This document shows positions 63,863-64,000 of a stretch of 64,000 bases of DNA, one piece after another. The DNA is from Blastobasis lacticolella. Its lineage: Eukaryota; Arthropoda; Insecta; Lepidoptera; Blastobasidae. Positions within the stretch are counted from its first letter, which is position 1; every line of letters begins with the position of its first letter. The notes beneath the pieces are model-generated. The model was not told the DNA's origin. It searched no databases and saw only the letters and a list, made by a program, of their open reading frames with translations. The DNA lies in assembly GCA_905147135.1 (NCBI GenBank), contig LR990040.1, positions 21,559,857-21,623,856 of the forward strand. The letters run 5' to 3'. Made by a program: the position numbers and the translations under genes.

Positions 63863-64000
63863 GTAAGTAGTATATTATAATTTAAGTTTGTAACAAGGGT
63901 ATAATGTTCATAATTGTGCCATGTTGTCCTTTTCCTTTCACCTTTACTTTTCATGGATTAACAATAGGACTTCTACATCATCCCTATTTTTTCGTTGGTG

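Overview
The window reads as nuclear DNA of a moth or butterfly. It holds repeats typical of Lepidoptera: tRNA-derived SINEs, the 'ctagatggcgc' repeat with a B-box head, and a retroposon ending in the 'catcaggtggcccgc' motif plus an A tail. Coding remnants belong to insect retroelement clades (Ty3/Gypsy, BEL/Pao, R1-clade LINEs, CR1/L2- and Jockey-type LINEs, DIRS). No host gene could be recognised. Almost everything identifiable is mobile DNA, much of it nested and broken.

Layout. (1) 1-17.8 kb: a block carrying SINE/retroposon sequence and the start of a Gypsy element (Gypsy-C) is present twice (219-1324 and 12151-16038). Both copies carry a Gypsy-A insertion at the same gag position. In the left copy it is a long reverse-strand element (966-12120), itself split by Gypsy-B (3764-10561, forward strand, two LTRs). 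In the right copy it has collapsed to a solo LTR (15680-16038). The right copy also gained a 2354-bp element with perfect 31-bp terminal inverted repeats and a perfect 8-bp target duplication GGCCGGAC, the hallmarks of P elements, and a 412-bp MITE. The left copy preserves the empty site for both. A BEL/Pao integrase piece and an RTE-like fragment close this part.

(2) 17.8-47.5 kb: six head-to-tail copies (R-A to R-F) of one R1-clade LINE, all on the forward strand. Each intact design has a long 5' UTR, ORF1 with CCHC knuckles, and ORF2 (endonuclease, RT, C-terminal Cys-His motif) overlapping ORF1 by 11 bp. Every copy is defective. R-B and R-C are separated by about 9.8 kb of AT-rich DNA (24038-33816) that holds an ~0.8-kb duplication, an ~88-bp minisatellite, a piggyBac-like remnant and 60-bp direct repeats.

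(3) 47.5-64 kb: a second Gypsy-C ruin riddled with insertions; a reverse-strand Jockey-type LINE remnant; a CR1/L2-type LINE whose esterase-like ORF1 is fused in frame to the endonuclease end and an intact RT (53747-56677); a 1.67-kb inverted-repeat element; another LINE endonuclease fragment; and a reverse-strand DIRS-like element with tyrosine recombinase (61507-63420). The last 300 bp hold a THAP-like exon remnant.

No complete autonomous element is present. The density and nesting suggest heterochromatin or a transposon-trapping (possibly piRNA-producing) locus; that is inference. Element boundaries were found by eye, and clade names rest on motif recognition without searches.
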